DNA from: Rhodoblastus sp963804045
Lineage (GTDB): Bacteria; Pseudomonadota; Alphaproteobacteria; Rhizobiales; Beijerinckiaceae
Length of the DNA: 64,000 nt
NCBI GenBank assembly: GCA_963804045.1
Contig: CAWDOR010000046.1
Location: 7,085-71,084, forward strand
Direction of reading: 5' to 3'
The stretch's first letter is position 1; the number at the start of each line of letters is the position of its first letter. The position numbers and the translations under genes were made by a program. Shown one piece after another: positions 9,243 to 19,076 of this stretch. The notes under the pieces were generated by a model. It worked only from the letters and a program-made list of their open reading frames with translations. It made no database searches and was not told the origin of the DNA.

Positions 9243-10529
9243 ATGGGCGATACGGCGAAATTCAATATAGGCGACAAGGCAGTGGACATGCCGGTCAAGC
9301 AAGGCTCGATCGGGCCGGCGGTGGCCGATATCGGCAAGCTCTACGCCCAGACGGGCATGTTCACCTACGATCCGGGCTTCACCTCCACGGCCTCCTGCGA
9401 ATCGAAGATCACCTATATCGACGGCGACGCCGGCGTGCTGCTTTACCGCGGCTATCCGATCGAGCAGCTGGCCGAAGGCGGCGACTTCCTCGAGACCTGC
9501 GATCTGCTGCTCAACGGCGAACTGCCGAACGCGGCGCAGAAGGCGGAGTTCGACTATCGCATTTCGCGCCACACCATGGTCCATGAGCAGATGGCCCGCT
9601 TCTACCAGGGCTTCCGCCGCGACGCCCATCCGATGGCGGTGATGGTCGCCTGCATCGGCGCGCTCTCGGCCTTCTATCACGATTCCATCGACATCACCGA
9701 TCCCTGGCAGCGCCAGGTGGCCACGGTGCGGATCATCGCGAAAATCCCGACCATCGCGGCCATGGCCTATAAGTACAACATCGGCCAGCCCTTCATTTTC
9801 CCGAAGAACGACCTGGATTACACCTCGAACTTCCTGCGCATGTGCTTCAGCGTCCCCTGCGAGGATTACAAGGTCAATCCGGTGCTGTCGCGGGCGCTGG
9901 ACCGGATTTTCATCCTGCACGCCGATCATGAGCAGAACGCCTCGACCTCCACGGTTCGTCTCGCCGGCTCCTCGGGCGCAAATCCCTTCGCCTGCATCGC
10001 CGCCGGCATCGCCTGCCTGTGGGGCCCCGCCCATGGCGGCGCCAATGAAGCGGCGCTGAAGATGCTGACCGAAATCGGCCATGTCGACAATATCCCCAAA
10101 TTCATCGAAAAGGCCAAGGACAAGAACGATCCCTTCCGCCTGATGGGTTTTGGCCATCGCGTCTACAAGAACTACGACCCGCGGGCGAAAATCATGGCCA
10201 AGACCTGCCATGAAGTGTTGACCGAACTGGGCATCAAGGACGATCCGCTGCTCGACGTCGCGGTGGAGCTGGAGCGCATCGCGCTGCACGATGAATATTT
10301 CATCGAGAAGAAGCTCTATCCCAACATCGACTTCTACTCGGGCATCACCCTCAAGGCGATGGGCTTCCCGGTGTCGATGTTCACCGTGCTGTTCGCGGTG
10401 GCCCGCACCGTCGGCTGGATCGCCCAGTGGAAGGAAATGATCGAGGATCCGCATCAGAAGATCGGCCGTCCGCGTCAGCTCTACACTGGCGCCCCCGCCC
10501 GCGACTATGTGAAGATCGCGTCGCGCTGA
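9243..10529 (+). CDS. gltA: Citrate synthase
   Basis: Condenses acetyl-CoA with oxaloacetate to form citrate, the entry step of the TCA cycle. The 428-residue length matches the hexameric, NADH-sensitive type of Gram-negative bacteria. Visible motifs include YIDGDAGVLLYRGYPIEQLAE, the active-site region LHADHEQNASTSTVRLAGSSGANPFA (catalytic His), and MGFGHRVYKNYDPRA with the second catalytic His and substrate-binding Arg. A strong ribosome binding site (GAAGGGG) precedes the ATG. The 193 bases upstream hold a small G/C hairpin (9185-9198) but no clear promoter. Confidence 0.98.
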   Translation: MGDTAKFNIGDKAVDMPVKQGSIGPAVADIGKLYAQTGMFTYDPGFTSTASCESKITYIDGDAGVLLYRGYPIEQLAEGGDFLETCDLLLNGELPNAAQKAEFDYRISRHTMVHEQMARFYQGFRRDAHPMAVMVACIGALSAFYHDSIDITDPWQRQVATVRIIAKIPTIAAMAYKYNIGQPFIFPKNDLDYTSNFLRMCFSVPCEDYKVNPVLSRALDRIFILHADHEQNASTSTVRLAGSSGANPFACIAAGIACLWGPAHGGANEAALKMLTEIGHVDNIPKFIEKAKDKNDPFRLMGFGHRVYKNYDPRAKIMAKTCHEVLTELGIKDDPLLDVAVELERIALHDEYFIEKKLYPNIDFYSGITLKAMGFPVSMFTVLFAVARTVGWIAQWKEMIEDPHQKIGRPRQLYTGAPARDYVKIASR

Positions 10530-10530
10530 C

Positions 10531-11055
10531 ATGCGCCTCGCCCTCATCGCGCTTGCCGCCCTCGGCCTGAATTTGGCCGGGGGCGGTCCCGTTTCCGCCC
10601 AGCAGCGGCAAAACCCGGTCGAGGAGAGCGGCGCGCTGGAGCGCGGCCCGGCGCCTTCCCCGGTCAACGACAAGGCTTTCGACTGCCCGGCTTTCAAGAC
10701 GGTGATCGCCGCCGCGCCCGACGGATTTGCCAGTTTGCGCGGCGCCGCGAGCCGCGACGAGGAGACGGCGGCGGTCTATGCGGCGGCCCAGCCTTTGTTT
10801 GGCGCCTGTGAAATTCTCGACAAGAAGAAGGTCGGCGAAATTTCCTATTCCTGTCAGGCTTCGAGCCTCGATCTCGCCGACATCAAGGCGACCGTGGACT
10901 CCTGCCTGGGCGAGGCCATGCAGGCCTATGCCAGCAACGAGAACCCCAATACGCCCTATCTGCGCTACAATGTTCCGGTCGCCGGACGTCTGGCGCGGGT
11001 GATCGTGTTGAAAACCTTCGGCAAGGTGACCCTGGCGGTGTTCAACCCGCGCTGA
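10531..11055 (+). CDS. Small exported protein of unknown function
   Basis: A 174-residue protein that starts one base after the gltA stop, so probably cotranscribed with it. Residues 1-23 form a signal peptide with a likely AQA/VSA-type cleavage (GGGPVSAQQ). The mature part contains three cysteines (DCPAF, FGACEI, YSCQAS, plus DSCLGE) that could form disulfides in the periplasm. No family is recognised. The codon use resembles that of its neighbours. Confidence 0.75.
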   Translation: MRLALIALAALGLNLAGGGPVSAQQRQNPVEESGALERGPAPSPVNDKAFDCPAFKTVIAAAPDGFASLRGAASRDEETAAVYAAAQPLFGACEILDKKKVGEISYSCQASSLDLADIKATVDSCLGEAMQAYASNENPNTPYLRYNVPVAGRLARVIVLKTFGKVTLAVFNPR

Positions 11056-11208
11056 AAGCGCCCGGCGGGCCAGGCCGCCGGCGCGAGACGATCCGGCGCC
11101 TGCCGCCGAAACCGCGCCCTTCCCCATCGACGCCGCGCGGCGCTTTGGTTATAAGCGCGGACGCGCCTTTGCGCGCGGATTCGCCCAAATTCTCAGCCCG
11201 AGGCCCGA

Positions 11209-11976
11209 ATGCCGTCCTATCTCGACCTTATCGTCCTGGCCGTCATCGTGGTTTCGGCGCTGCTGGCCATGCTGCGCGGCTTTACCCGCGAGGTCATGGC
11301 CATTGTGTCCTGGGGCCTGGCGGCTGGGGCGGCCGTGGCGCTTTACGGCAAGGTCGTTCCGTTCCTGGCCGACGCCAATTCGGCGGTGTTCGTTTCCAAG
11401 GAGACGCTGCGGCCCTATATCGCCGGCGCGGCGGTGTTCTTCGTCGTGCTCATCCTGGTGTCCATCGTCACCATCCGCATTTCCGACGCCATTCTCAATT
11501 CCAAGATCGGCGCGCTCGACCGCTCGCTCGGCTTCCTGTTCGGCCTGGCGCGCGGCCTGCTGCTTTGCGCCATCGCCTTCATCTTCCTCAACTGGCTGGC
11601 GCCCGACGCGCTGGAGAGCGCGAACTCGGCCTCGGGCGCGCGAAAGGACTGGCTGGCGCATTCCAAGAGCCTGCCGCTGCTGAAAACCACCGGCGACGCG
11701 CTGCTCAACCTGCTGCCCGACGACCCCGAAGGCTTGATCGGCCGCTTCAAGAAGATCAAGCCCGCGGCCGGGCCGGCGGAAGAGGCGCCCGCGGATACGG
11801 ATTCCGACTCCAAGGCGGCCCCGCCGACGCCGTCTCCCGCCGCGCCGTCCAAACCGGCGCCCGCCGCGCCGTCCAAGCCGGCGCCCGCAAAACCCGCGGC
11901 CAAACCGGGGGCGGGCAAGGCGGAAAACAACTCGGACAAGCAGAAGCTGGACTCGCTGATGGGCGGCGCGCATTGA
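11209..11976 (+). CDS. cvpA: CvpA family inner-membrane protein
   Basis: CvpA proteins are small membrane proteins linked to colicin V export, purF expression and envelope stress tolerance; the biochemical role is unknown. Residues 1-150 hold four hydrophobic segments with the family pattern LDLIVLAVIVVSALLAMLRGFTREV, a glycine-rich third segment (LDRSLGFLFGLARGLLLC) and the NWLA turn. Residues 185-245 are a low-complexity Pro/Ala/Lys tail with a repeated APSKPAPA unit, longer than in most relatives. The gene lies directly before purF, the usual alphaproteobacterial neighbour, but a terminator separates the two. Confidence 0.9.
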   Translation: MPSYLDLIVLAVIVVSALLAMLRGFTREVMAIVSWGLAAGAAVALYGKVVPFLADANSAVFVSKETLRPYIAGAAVFFVVLILVSIVTIRISDAILNSKIGALDRSLGFLFGLARGLLLCAIAFIFLNWLAPDALESANSASGARKDWLAHSKSLPLLKTTGDALLNLLPDDPEGLIGRFKKIKPAAGPAEEAPADTDSDSKAAPPTPSPAAPSKPAPAAPSKPAPAKPAAKPGAGKAENNSDKQKLDSLMGGAH

Positions 11977-12013
11977 CCGACAATCGCCAGTGAATTGACG
12001 CGCGGGCGTTTTC

Positions 12014-12039
12014 TTCATCCATCTGGGGATGAATTTTTT
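12014..12039 (+). terminator. Rho-independent terminator after cvpA
   Basis: A 7-bp stem TTCATCC / GGATGAA with a 6-base loop (ATCTGG) is followed by six T residues. It lies 38 bases after the cvpA stop and before purF, so purF probably has its own promoter in 12040-12154. Confidence 0.8.
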
Positions 12040-12154
12040 GTGACCCCTTCCTATTTGCGCGATTGCGGTCTATTCAGCTTGCCAACTCAACCGGGCTCGT
12101 TTCGAACCCATTTCGCGCGCCGTTGGGCCCGGCGCGCGCATCGGGAGTTCCGCC

Positions 12155-13645
12155 ATGCGTGAATCCTCTGAGCTTGATTCGTTTTCCGGGGGCGACGCCG
12201 CATTCGATCCTTACGCCGACCGGTTGCGCGAGGAATGCGGCGTTTTCGGCATTTTCGGCCATCCGGAAGCCGCCGCCGTCACCGCTCTGGGGCTTCATGC
12301 GCTCCAGCATCGCGGCCAGGAGGCGGCGGGCATCGTCTCCTATGACGGCCAGCGCTTCAATTCCGAACGGCGCATGGGCATGGTCGGCGACGCCTTTTCC
12401 AAGGCCTCGACCATCCAGCGCCTGCCCGGCGACCGCGCCATCGGCCATGTGCGCTATTCCACCACCGGCGAAACCATATTGCGCAATGTCCAGCCGCTGT
12501 TCGCCGAGCTGGATTCCGGCGGCTTCGCCGTGGCGCATAATGGCAATCTGACCAACGCCCTGACCATTCGCCGCGAGCTGATCCGCTCCGGGGCGATCTA
12601 TCAATCCACCTCCGACACCGAAGTGGTGCTGCATCTGGTGGCGCGCAGCCGCAAGCATTCCAGCACCGAGCGCTTCATCGAGGCGCTGCGCCAGATCGAG
12701 GGCGCCTATGCCTTCGTCGCCATGAGCAACCGGCGCATGATGGGCGCCCGCGATCCGCTCGGCATCCGCCCGCTGGTGCTCGGCCAGCTCGACGGCCATT
12801 ATATTCTGGCCTCCGAAACCTGCGCGCTCGACATTATCGGCGCGAGTTTCGTTCGCGACGTCGAAAATGGCGAGATCGTCGTCATCACCGAAGACGGCGT
12901 CGAGAGCATCAAACCCTTCCCGCCCCAGCCGGCGCGGCCCTGCATCTTCGAATATATCTACTTCGCCCGGCCCGATTCCGTGGTCTATGGCCGCTCCGTC
13001 TACGATGTGCGCAAGGCCATGGGCGGGCAGCTCGCCCGGGAGACGCCGGTCGAAGCCGATGTCATCGTGCCCGTGCCGGATTCCGGCGTGCCCGCGGCGA
13101 TCGGCTATTCCCAGGCCTCGGGCATTCCCTTCGAGCTCGGCATTATCCGCAACCATTATGTCGGGCGCACCTTCATTCAGCCGACCCAATCCATTCGCGA
13201 ATTGGGCGTGCGCATGAAACATTCGGCCAATCGCGCCGTGGTCGAGGGCAAGCGCATCGTGCTGCTCGACAATTCCATCGTGCGCGGCACGACCTCGGTG
13301 AAAATCGTGCAGATGATGCGCGACGCCGGGGCGAAAGAGGTGCATTTCCGCATTTCCTCGCCGCCGATCACCCATCCCGACTATTATGGCATCGACACGC
13401 CGGTGCGGGAAAAGCTGCTCGCCGCCACCCATACGCTGGAGGAGATGCGCGCGCTGATCGGCGCGGATTCTCTCGCCTTCCTGTCGATCGACGGCATCTA
13501 CAAGGCCATGGGCGTGGGCCCGCGCAATCCGCTGCGCCCGCAATTCACCGACCATTGCTTCACCGGCGACTATCCCACCAGCCTGACCGACCTCAAGGGC
13601 TCGGACATCAAGACGCAATTGTCGCTGCTGGCCGAAACCGGCTGA
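12155..13645 (+). CDS. purF: Amidophosphoribosyltransferase
   Basis: First committed enzyme of de novo purine synthesis; it uses glutamine to convert PRPP into 5-phosphoribosylamine. The 496-residue protein carries a short N-terminal leader ending before Cys (REECGVFGIFGHPEA, catalytic Cys near residue 28 after propeptide removal), the Ntn glutaminase core (HRGQEAAGI, GHVRYSTTG, NGNLTNA, SDTEV) and a PRTase domain with VPDSGVPAAIGYS and the PRPP loop VLLDNSIVRGTTS. The C-terminal cysteine region lacks an obvious four-Cys cluster. Followed by an SDR gene after 19 bases. Confidence 0.97.
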   Translation: MRESSELDSFSGGDAAFDPYADRLREECGVFGIFGHPEAAAVTALGLHALQHRGQEAAGIVSYDGQRFNSERRMGMVGDAFSKASTIQRLPGDRAIGHVRYSTTGETILRNVQPLFAELDSGGFAVAHNGNLTNALTIRRELIRSGAIYQSTSDTEVVLHLVARSRKHSSTERFIEALRQIEGAYAFVAMSNRRMMGARDPLGIRPLVLGQLDGHYILASETCALDIIGASFVRDVENGEIVVITEDGVESIKPFPPQPARPCIFEYIYFARPDSVVYGRSVYDVRKAMGGQLARETPVEADVIVPVPDSGVPAAIGYSQASGIPFELGIIRNHYVGRTFIQPTQSIRELGVRMKHSANRAVVEGKRIVLLDNSIVRGTTSVKIVQMMRDAGAKEVHFRISSPPITHPDYYGIDTPVREKLLAATHTLEEMRALIGADSLAFLSIDGIYKAMGVGPRNPLRPQFTDHCFTGDYPTSLTDLKGSDIKTQLSLLAETG

Positions 13646-13664
13646 GTTTTTCCTGGAGTTTTCG

Positions 13665-14414
13665 ATGTCTAGTTCCATGCCGCTCGCCGGCCGTCTCGCG
13701 GTGGTCACCGGCGCTTCCAGAGGCATTGGCCGAGCGGTGGCTCTTGAGCTGGCGCGGCGCGGCGCCCATGTGGTCGCGCTGGCGCGCACGCAAGGTGCGC
13801 TGGAGTCGCTCGACGACGAGATTCGCCAGCTGGGCGGCGAGGCGACGCTGGTTCCATGCGACCTCAAGGATTTCGCCGCGCTCGACCGGCTCGGCGGCGC
13901 CTTGCATGAGCGCTGGGGCAAACTCGACATTTTGGTGGGCAATGCCGGCATTCTCGGGCCGCTGACGCCCATCGCCCATTGCGACCCGGAAAAATGGGAG
14001 CAGGTGTTCGCCATCAACGTCGCCGCCAACCAGCGGTTGCTGCGCTCGCTCGACCCGCTGCTGCGGGCGTCGGACGCGGGACGCGCGGTGTTCGTCTCCT
14101 CCAGCGTCGCCCAGCGCGTGCGCGCCTTCTGGGGCCCCTACGCCGCCTCCAAGGCCGCGCTCGAGGTTTTGGTGCGCGCCTATGCGGCGGAGACCGAGAA
14201 TGTTTCGGCGGTCAAAGCCATGCTGGTCAACCCGGGGCCGCTCCGGACCAAAATGCGCGCCTCGGCCATGCCCGGCGAAGACCCGTTGAGCCTGCGCACG
14301 CCGGAGGATTTCGCGCCGAAACTCGCCGATCTCTGCGCGCCCGGCTGGAGCGAGACCGGCAAGATCTACGATTTTCCGCAGGACCGGGTGCTGAGTTTCC
14401 AGCCGCCGGCGTGA
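13665..14414 (+). CDS. Short-chain dehydrogenase/reductase
   Basis: NAD(P)-dependent oxidoreductase with a Rossmann fold, 249 residues. The nucleotide-binding TGASRGIG motif lies at 16-23, NAG at about 97-99, the catalytic serine segment VFVSSSVAQ near 145, and the YAASK motif (catalytic Tyr and Lys) near 160-164. Substrate unknown. The order purF-SDR-HD protein is common in Hyphomicrobiales, where this SDR is often annotated as a YciK-like reductase. GGAG lies 8 bases before the ATG, which gives the start. Confidence 0.9.
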   Translation: MSSSMPLAGRLAVVTGASRGIGRAVALELARRGAHVVALARTQGALESLDDEIRQLGGEATLVPCDLKDFAALDRLGGALHERWGKLDILVGNAGILGPLTPIAHCDPEKWEQVFAINVAANQRLLRSLDPLLRASDAGRAVFVSSSVAQRVRAFWGPYAASKAALEVLVRAYAAETENVSAVKAMLVNPGPLRTKMRASAMPGEDPLSLRTPEDFAPKLADLCAPGWSETGKIYDFPQDRVLSFQPPA

Positions 14415-14419
14415 CACCC

Positions 14420-14951
14420 ATGGAACTTTCGCCCGCCCCCGCCTTGCTCGATGACTTGCTGGAGGCGGAGCGGGAAAATCTCGGCCGCGACTTTGACGCC
14501 TATCGCCATCATTGCCACCGGGTTTTCCTTTTTGCGCGCGCGCTTGGCGCGGATGACGAGGAAAAACTCGCGGCGACCTGCGCCTTTCACGATCTGGCGA
14601 TTTGGAGCGACCGCACCTTCGACTATCTGCCGGGCTCGCGACGGCGCGCCGCCGAATGGATCGCCGCCAGCAACCGCGCCGGCTGGGCCGAAGAGGTCGA
14701 CCGACGCCGCCATCGCTCAGCATCACAAGCTCACCCCCTGCCCGCCGGGACTGGATTTCGCCGAAAGTTTTCGACGCGCGGACTGGGCCGACCTCAGCTT
14801 CGGCCTGATCGCGCCGGGCCTTTCGCACGCCGATATCCGCGCGGCCTACCGGCTATTCCCCGGCGCCGGATTCCATCGCCGGCTGGTCGTGATGACGCTG
14901 GCCTGGCTCCCCGGTCATTGGCGCAAGCCGCTGCCCATGTTCAAGTGGTGA
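14420..14951 (+). CDS. HD-domain hydrolase-like protein, frame broken once
   Basis: Probable metal-dependent phosphohydrolase of the HD superfamily. The first part shows YRHHCHRVFLFARAL (His ligand), then the HD pair in CAFHDLAIW, then a segment ending GWAEEVD. The second part, in the +1 frame, continues DAAIAQHHKLTPC and ends PMFKW. Removing one C at 14701-14702 joins the two into a protein of about 176 residues. The ATG at 14420 is 5 bases after the SDR stop, so the two are co-translated. The substrate is unknown. The break has the look of a base-calling error. Confidence 0.75.
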
Positions 14952-14988
14952 CGATTTTTTTGGCGAAAGCCGGGGCGCAACGAAAAGC

Positions 14989-15604
14989 CTATTTCGGCGT
15001 CAGCCAGTTGCGGTATTCGACGGCGAAGGCGTGCGACATTTCCCGCGTCTTCTTCTCGGAGGGGTCGGAGGAACTCGGCCGCCTGAAAGGCGAGACCGAT
15101 GATGCCGCTTGGGCGATAGACCGCGCTTGAAATCTTCCCCGGCGGAATCGAATTGAGAATTTCGCCGGTTTTGGCGTCGACGAGATCGACGCCCGCCGAA
15201 AGTTCCAGCCCGCCATTGACGACCACTGTCTGCACCGGACCGGGAATATTGAAATATTTGACATGGACCCGCGCGGTGACCGGTCGCGACCCCGCGAGTT
15301 TCGGGCCGACCGTCGCAATGAATTCCTCGGGCAGGACGCGGCCGATCTGCGCCCGCTCGGATTCGGCGACCTGTTCCTTCGATCCGCCGCGCGCAACGAC
15401 CTCATCCTCGACCGCCGAGATGTGAATGCGGGCGTCGGGCGCAAAATCAACGGTCGCGGCGGTCAATTTCAACGTTTGCTGCGACTCCAGCGATAATTTG
15501 GGCGCATCGTCCGAGACGCAGCCCGCGAGCGCGGCAAACAGCATGCCCCCTGCAATCCGACCGAAGGGCATGCGACGGATCAACGACCAATTCATCGAAA
15601 ACAT
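14989..15604 (-). CDS. Outer-membrane lipoprotein (DUF3313-like), frame broken once
   Basis: The N-terminus MFSMNWSLIRRMPFGRIAGG is followed by a hydrophobic stretch and the lipobox LAGC, so Cys near residue 29 should be lipidated. The mature part reads as a beta-rich domain (VTARVHVKYFNIPGPVQTV, GLELSAGVDLVDAKTGEIL). The frame breaks near residue 178: dropping one base at 15070-15071 restores AAEFSDPSEKKTREMSHAFAVEYRNWLTPK (given in parts: SDPSEKKTREMS, AFAVEYRNWLTPK) with a stop at 14989. Without this repair the reading frame runs into the convergent HD gene. The ATG at 15604 has GAGG nine bases upstream. Family assignment to DUF3313 is a guess from its overall shape. Confidence 0.65.
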
Positions 15605-15718
15605 TGCGAAACGCCTCGAAAAACAATTTCCGGAAATACCCAGGGCGGCATCAAGGGAAAACCGATTAACGCAAAGAGACGCGACGCGCAACACGCGGCC
15701 CGGCCGCCCAGCCGGTCA

Positions 15719-16180
15719 TCAGCCCAACATTTTCGTGGCGAAAGCCGGGGCGATTCTGCGGTGGAAGGGCAGGATCGCCGCCAGATAAAGCCGGCCAAAG
15801 AGATTATGGCGGCGGACCAACGTGGTCAGCCTCGCCCTGCCCTGCGCGACGCCAACGACAATGCGGAAATCGAGATGCCTGTCGTCGAAGCCGAGCACGA
15901 CTTCATCGGGCGTTTCGGAAATGACCGGAAAACCGGTCGAAGGGGCCGGCTTCAAGCCGACCAGGCCGACGAGGACATCGCGCGTCTCCATCAAGGCCTT
16001 CGCCCAGCGCGGGCCATTGGCGAAGGCGCGGCGCACGGCTTCCGGCGCGTCCAGACCCTCGGGAACGGCGATTTCATAGCAATCGGCGAAATCGCAGCCG
16101 GGCAGCCGCGCCAGGCACTCCTGCGGCGGCGCGACCGCGTGGACGCGCCGCTCTGTTGAAGCGCCGGTAAATTCAACCAT
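15719..16180 (-). CDS. DUF2867 family protein
   Basis: A 153-residue soluble protein. The core matches DUF2867: DCYEIAVPEGLDAPEAVRRAF near 31-51, then RDVLVGLVGLKP, the segment FPVISETPDEVVLGFDDRHLDFR, and a C-terminal helix LAAILPFHRRIAPAFATKML. DUF2867 proteins are often found fused to or next to NAD-binding oxidoreductases; no function is established. Transcribed alone, divergent from the histidine kinase gene at 16399, with 218 noncoding bases between them that show no clear operator. Confidence 0.8.
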   Translation of the reverse strand: MVEFTGASTERRVHAVAPPQECLARLPGCDFADCYEIAVPEGLDAPEAVRRAFANGPRWAKALMETRDVLVGLVGLKPAPSTGFPVISETPDEVVLGFDDRHLDFRIVVGVAQGRARLTTLVRRHNLFGRLYLAAILPFHRRIAPAFATKMLG

Positions 16181-16398
16181 GACGAAAACCTCGTTCCAGG
16201 CAAGAGAAGCTTTACCCTAGAACGCTTTTGCGCCGGCGCCGAGCGCGATCCTCTGCACACGTCAAGGTTGTATTAAGGCGCGGCGCACAAATTTGGCGAT
16301 GCTGGCATCAGGCCAGCCCGGCGTCAGCGCGCCGGAACGGCGCCCAAAAGGCCGAAACCGCCATCAAGGCGGGGACACGCTGACACGGAATCGGCCCA

Positions 16399-19059
16399 AT
16401 GCGGACCGAACGGACTGACGGCAAGGATCGACGCGACCGCCGGGCGCCGCCGGGGCGGCGCGCGCCGGCCTTGATTGCGGTCGTGCTGCTCGGCCTGGTC
16501 TCCGGCCTGTTCGCCTATCGGACCGGCGAGAGCGCCGAAAACGCCCGCATACAGGCGGCGTTCGAGCGCGTCGCCGGCGAACGCATCGCCGCCGTCGAGG
16601 CGCGGCTGCTGGCCACCATCGGCTCGCTGCACTCGCTCGCCTCCTTCTTCAATGCGATCAACGAGCCCACCGCCGAAAAATTTCAGCGTTTCGTCCGGCC
16701 GCTGCTCGACGCCTATCCCGGCGTTCAGGCTTTTGAGTGGGTCCCGGCGGTGGAGGCCAAGAATCGCGCCCAGGTCGAGGCGGAAGCCGCGCGCCGCTTC
16801 CCCGGCTTCGCCATTCGCCAGCGCGACGCCAGGGGCGCCATGGTCGCGGCGCCGGCCCGCGACCTCTATTTTCCCGTCGCCATGGTCGAGCCGGTGCATG
16901 GCAATGAAAAAGCCGTCGGCTTCGACCTCTATTCCAACCCGGCCCGCCGCGCGGCCATCGACGCGGCGATCGAGACCCGGGAGCCCCAGGCGACGGCGCG
17001 GATCACGCTGGTGCAGGAAACCGGCGACCAATTCGGCTTTCTGGTGTTCTTTCCGGTCGTCGACGCCGGCGAAAAATTGCGCGGCCTGGTGCTCGGCGTG
17101 TTCAGGGTCGGCGATGTCGTCGCCCGCGCCGCCCTGGCCCAGGGCGAAGACGGCGACTTGACCCTGACGATCCGCGATCTCGCCGCCGATGCGAAGCAAG
17201 CCCAGATGTATCCGTCCGGCGCGGCGGGCCAGGGACGTCCCGCCACCGCCATCGCCACGGCGCGCACACTGCAGATCGGCGGGCGGCCCTGGAGGGTCGA
17301 GGCCGTGGCCACCCCCGCCTTCGTCCAGCGCGCCGGCGGCTGGCTGCCCCAGGCCCTGATGGTCGCCTGGCTGTTCCTGTTCGGCAATATCGCCTGGCTG
17401 GTCGACCGCCGCTACGCCGTCGAAGCCGAAGTGGTCGCCCGCACCGCCGAAATGCGCCAGGCCCGCGACGAGGCGCGCGACGCCAATCGCGCCAAATCCG
17501 ATTTCCTGGCGACCATGAGCCATGAGATTCGCACGCCGCTCAATGGCGTCGTGGCGCTGGCCGACCATCTGCTGGATCAGGACATGCCTGAAGAATTTCG
17601 CGACTCCATGAAGATCATCGCGCGCTCCGGCGACCATTTGCTGCATGTCATCAATGACATTCTCGACTATTCCAAGCTCGAGGCGCGCAAGCTGGAGATC
17701 GAAACCCGGCCCTTCGCGCTGAAAAAGGTCTTGAGCGGCCCCGTGGCCCTGTTCGCGCCGCAGGCGCAAGCCAAGGGCGTGGCGCTGGAGTTGCGGCTCG
17801 CGCCGGGACTGCCGGACCAGGCGCTCGGCGATCCCGCCCGTCTCGGCCAGATTTTGCTCAATCTGATCGCCAATGCGGTCAAATTCACCGATCGGGGGCG
17901 CATCGAGGTCGATGTCGCCGCCGAGGCGCCGGAGTCCGACGGGCGGCGGTCCTTCACTTTCACCATTCGCGACACGGGGGCGGGCATGAGCGAGGAAACA
18001 CGCGCACAATTGTTCACCGAATTCTGGCAGGCCGACACCTCCATCTCCCGGCGCTTCGGCGGCACCGGGCTTGGGCTGGCCATTTCGAAACGGCTGGCCG
18101 AGCAGATGGGCGGTTCGATTTCCGTGGTCAGCGCCGAAGGCCTGGGCAGCGCTTTCACCTTGCGCCTGCCGATGGAGGCGTCGGAGTTCCCGCAAGAGAC
18201 GGTGGAAGAGCCGGAAAGCCTGCCGCCGCCGGTGCGCCTGGAAATTCCCGCGCCGGCGCCCGATACGGCGGCGACCCAGGATTTCGCCGGGCGCTCGATC
18301 CTGATCGCCGAGGACAATCCGACCAACCGCGCCATAGCCCAGACCATTCTGGCGCGCACCGGGGCGCGGATCGTCGAGGCCCATGACGGCGCCGAGGCCC
18401 TGACCGCCGCGTCGCGCGAAGTGTTCGACCTCATCCTGATGGATGTGCATATGCCCATCATGACCGGTCTCGAGGCGACCCGCGCCATTCGCGCCCTGCC
18501 CCCGCCCTATGGCAAGGCGCCGATCGTGGCGCTGACCGCCAGCGCCTTCCAGGACGACCGCGACCAATGCCGCGCCGCCGGCATGGACGATTTTCTCGCC
18601 AAGCCCTATCGCGGCGGGCCCTTGCGCGAAATCGCCGCCAAGGCGATGAGCGCCAGGGCCCCGGCCCCGCCGGCGAGCCCCAGGCTCGGCGCCGCGACCG
18701 CGCCGCATCACGACGATCCCGCTTTCGAATATGAATCCTTCGCGCTGCTCGGCGCCGAAGTCGGGGCCGAGGACGCCCGCCTGCTGCTGCGCGATTTCAT
18801 GGAAAACGCCTCGGCGCGGCTGGACCTGCTCGAAGGCGCGGGCGGCGGCAGCGCTTTGGAGGCCGTGGGCCGGGAGGCCCATGCGCTGAAAAGCTCCGCC
18901 GCCATGATGGGCCTCGCCCGGCTCGCCGCCATCGCCCGCGAGCTGGAGGCCGCGGCCCTGCGCGCCGACGCCGTCGACGCCGAAGATCTCAAAACCGCCG
19001 CGCGCGCCGCCTTTGACGACGCCCGCCCCTTTGTCGCCGAAATCCTCTCGGCCGCTTGA
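16399..19059 (+). CDS. Hybrid sensor histidine kinase (CHASE-HisKA-HATPase-REC-Hpt)
   Basis: Membrane sensor kinase of 886 residues. Membrane helix 1 spans about 24-41. A periplasmic CHASE domain follows (roughly 60-290, with ATIGSLHSLASFFNA and FEWVPAVEAKNR), and membrane helix 2 is at about 314-334. Then come HisKA with the phosphorylated His in TMSHEIRTPLNG (near 375), HATPase with N, G1 (DTGAGMS) and G2 (GGTGLGLAIS) boxes, a receiver with phospho-Asp in LILMDVHMP (near 681) and an Hpt domain with HALKSSAAMMG (near 827). All relay residues are present, so a full His-Asp-His phosphorelay is expected. A single receiver gene follows at 17 bases and is the obvious output partner. The ligand is unknown. 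Confidence 0.93.
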   Translation: MRTERTDGKDRRDRRAPPGRRAPALIAVVLLGLVSGLFAYRTGESAENARIQAAFERVAGERIAAVEARLLATIGSLHSLASFFNAINEPTAEKFQRFVRPLLDAYPGVQAFEWVPAVEAKNRAQVEAEAARRFPGFAIRQRDARGAMVAAPARDLYFPVAMVEPVHGNEKAVGFDLYSNPARRAAIDAAIETREPQATARITLVQETGDQFGFLVFFPVVDAGEKLRGLVLGVFRVGDVVARAALAQGEDGDLTLTIRDLAADAKQAQMYPSGAAGQGRPATAIATARTLQIGGRPWRVEAVATPAFVQRAGGWLPQALMVAWLFLFGNIAWLVDRRYAVEAEVVARTAEMRQARDEARDANRAKSDFLATMSHEIRTPLNGVVALADHLLDQDMPEEFRDSMKIIARSGDHLLHVINDILDYSKLEARKLEIETRPFALKKVLSGPVALFAPQAQAKGVALELRLAPGLPDQALGDPARLGQILLNLIANAVKFTDRGRIEVDVAAEAPESDGRRSFTFTIRDTGAGMSEETRAQLFTEFWQADTSISRRFGGTGLGLAISKRLAEQMGGSISVVSAEGLGSAFTLRLPMEASEFPQETVEEPESLPPPVRLEIPAPAPDTAATQDFAGRSILIAEDNPTNRAIAQTILARTGARIVEAHDGAEALTAASREVFDLILMDVHMPIMTGLEATRAIRALPPPYGKAPIVALTASAFQDDRDQCRAAGMDDFLAKPYRGGPLREIAAKAMSARAPAPPASPRLGAATAPHHDDPAFEYESFALLGAEVGAEDARLLLRDFMENASARLDLLEGAGGGSALEAVGREAHALKSSAAMMGLARLAAIARELEAAALRADAVDAEDLKTAARAAFDDARPFVAEILSAA

Positions 19060-19076
19060 ACTTCAGGACCGCCGCA

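Noticed and set aside
16324..18882. A minus-strand open frame of about 850 codons opposite the hybrid kinase
   Set aside because: The plus strand has every catalytic box of the kinase; the antisense frame has none.
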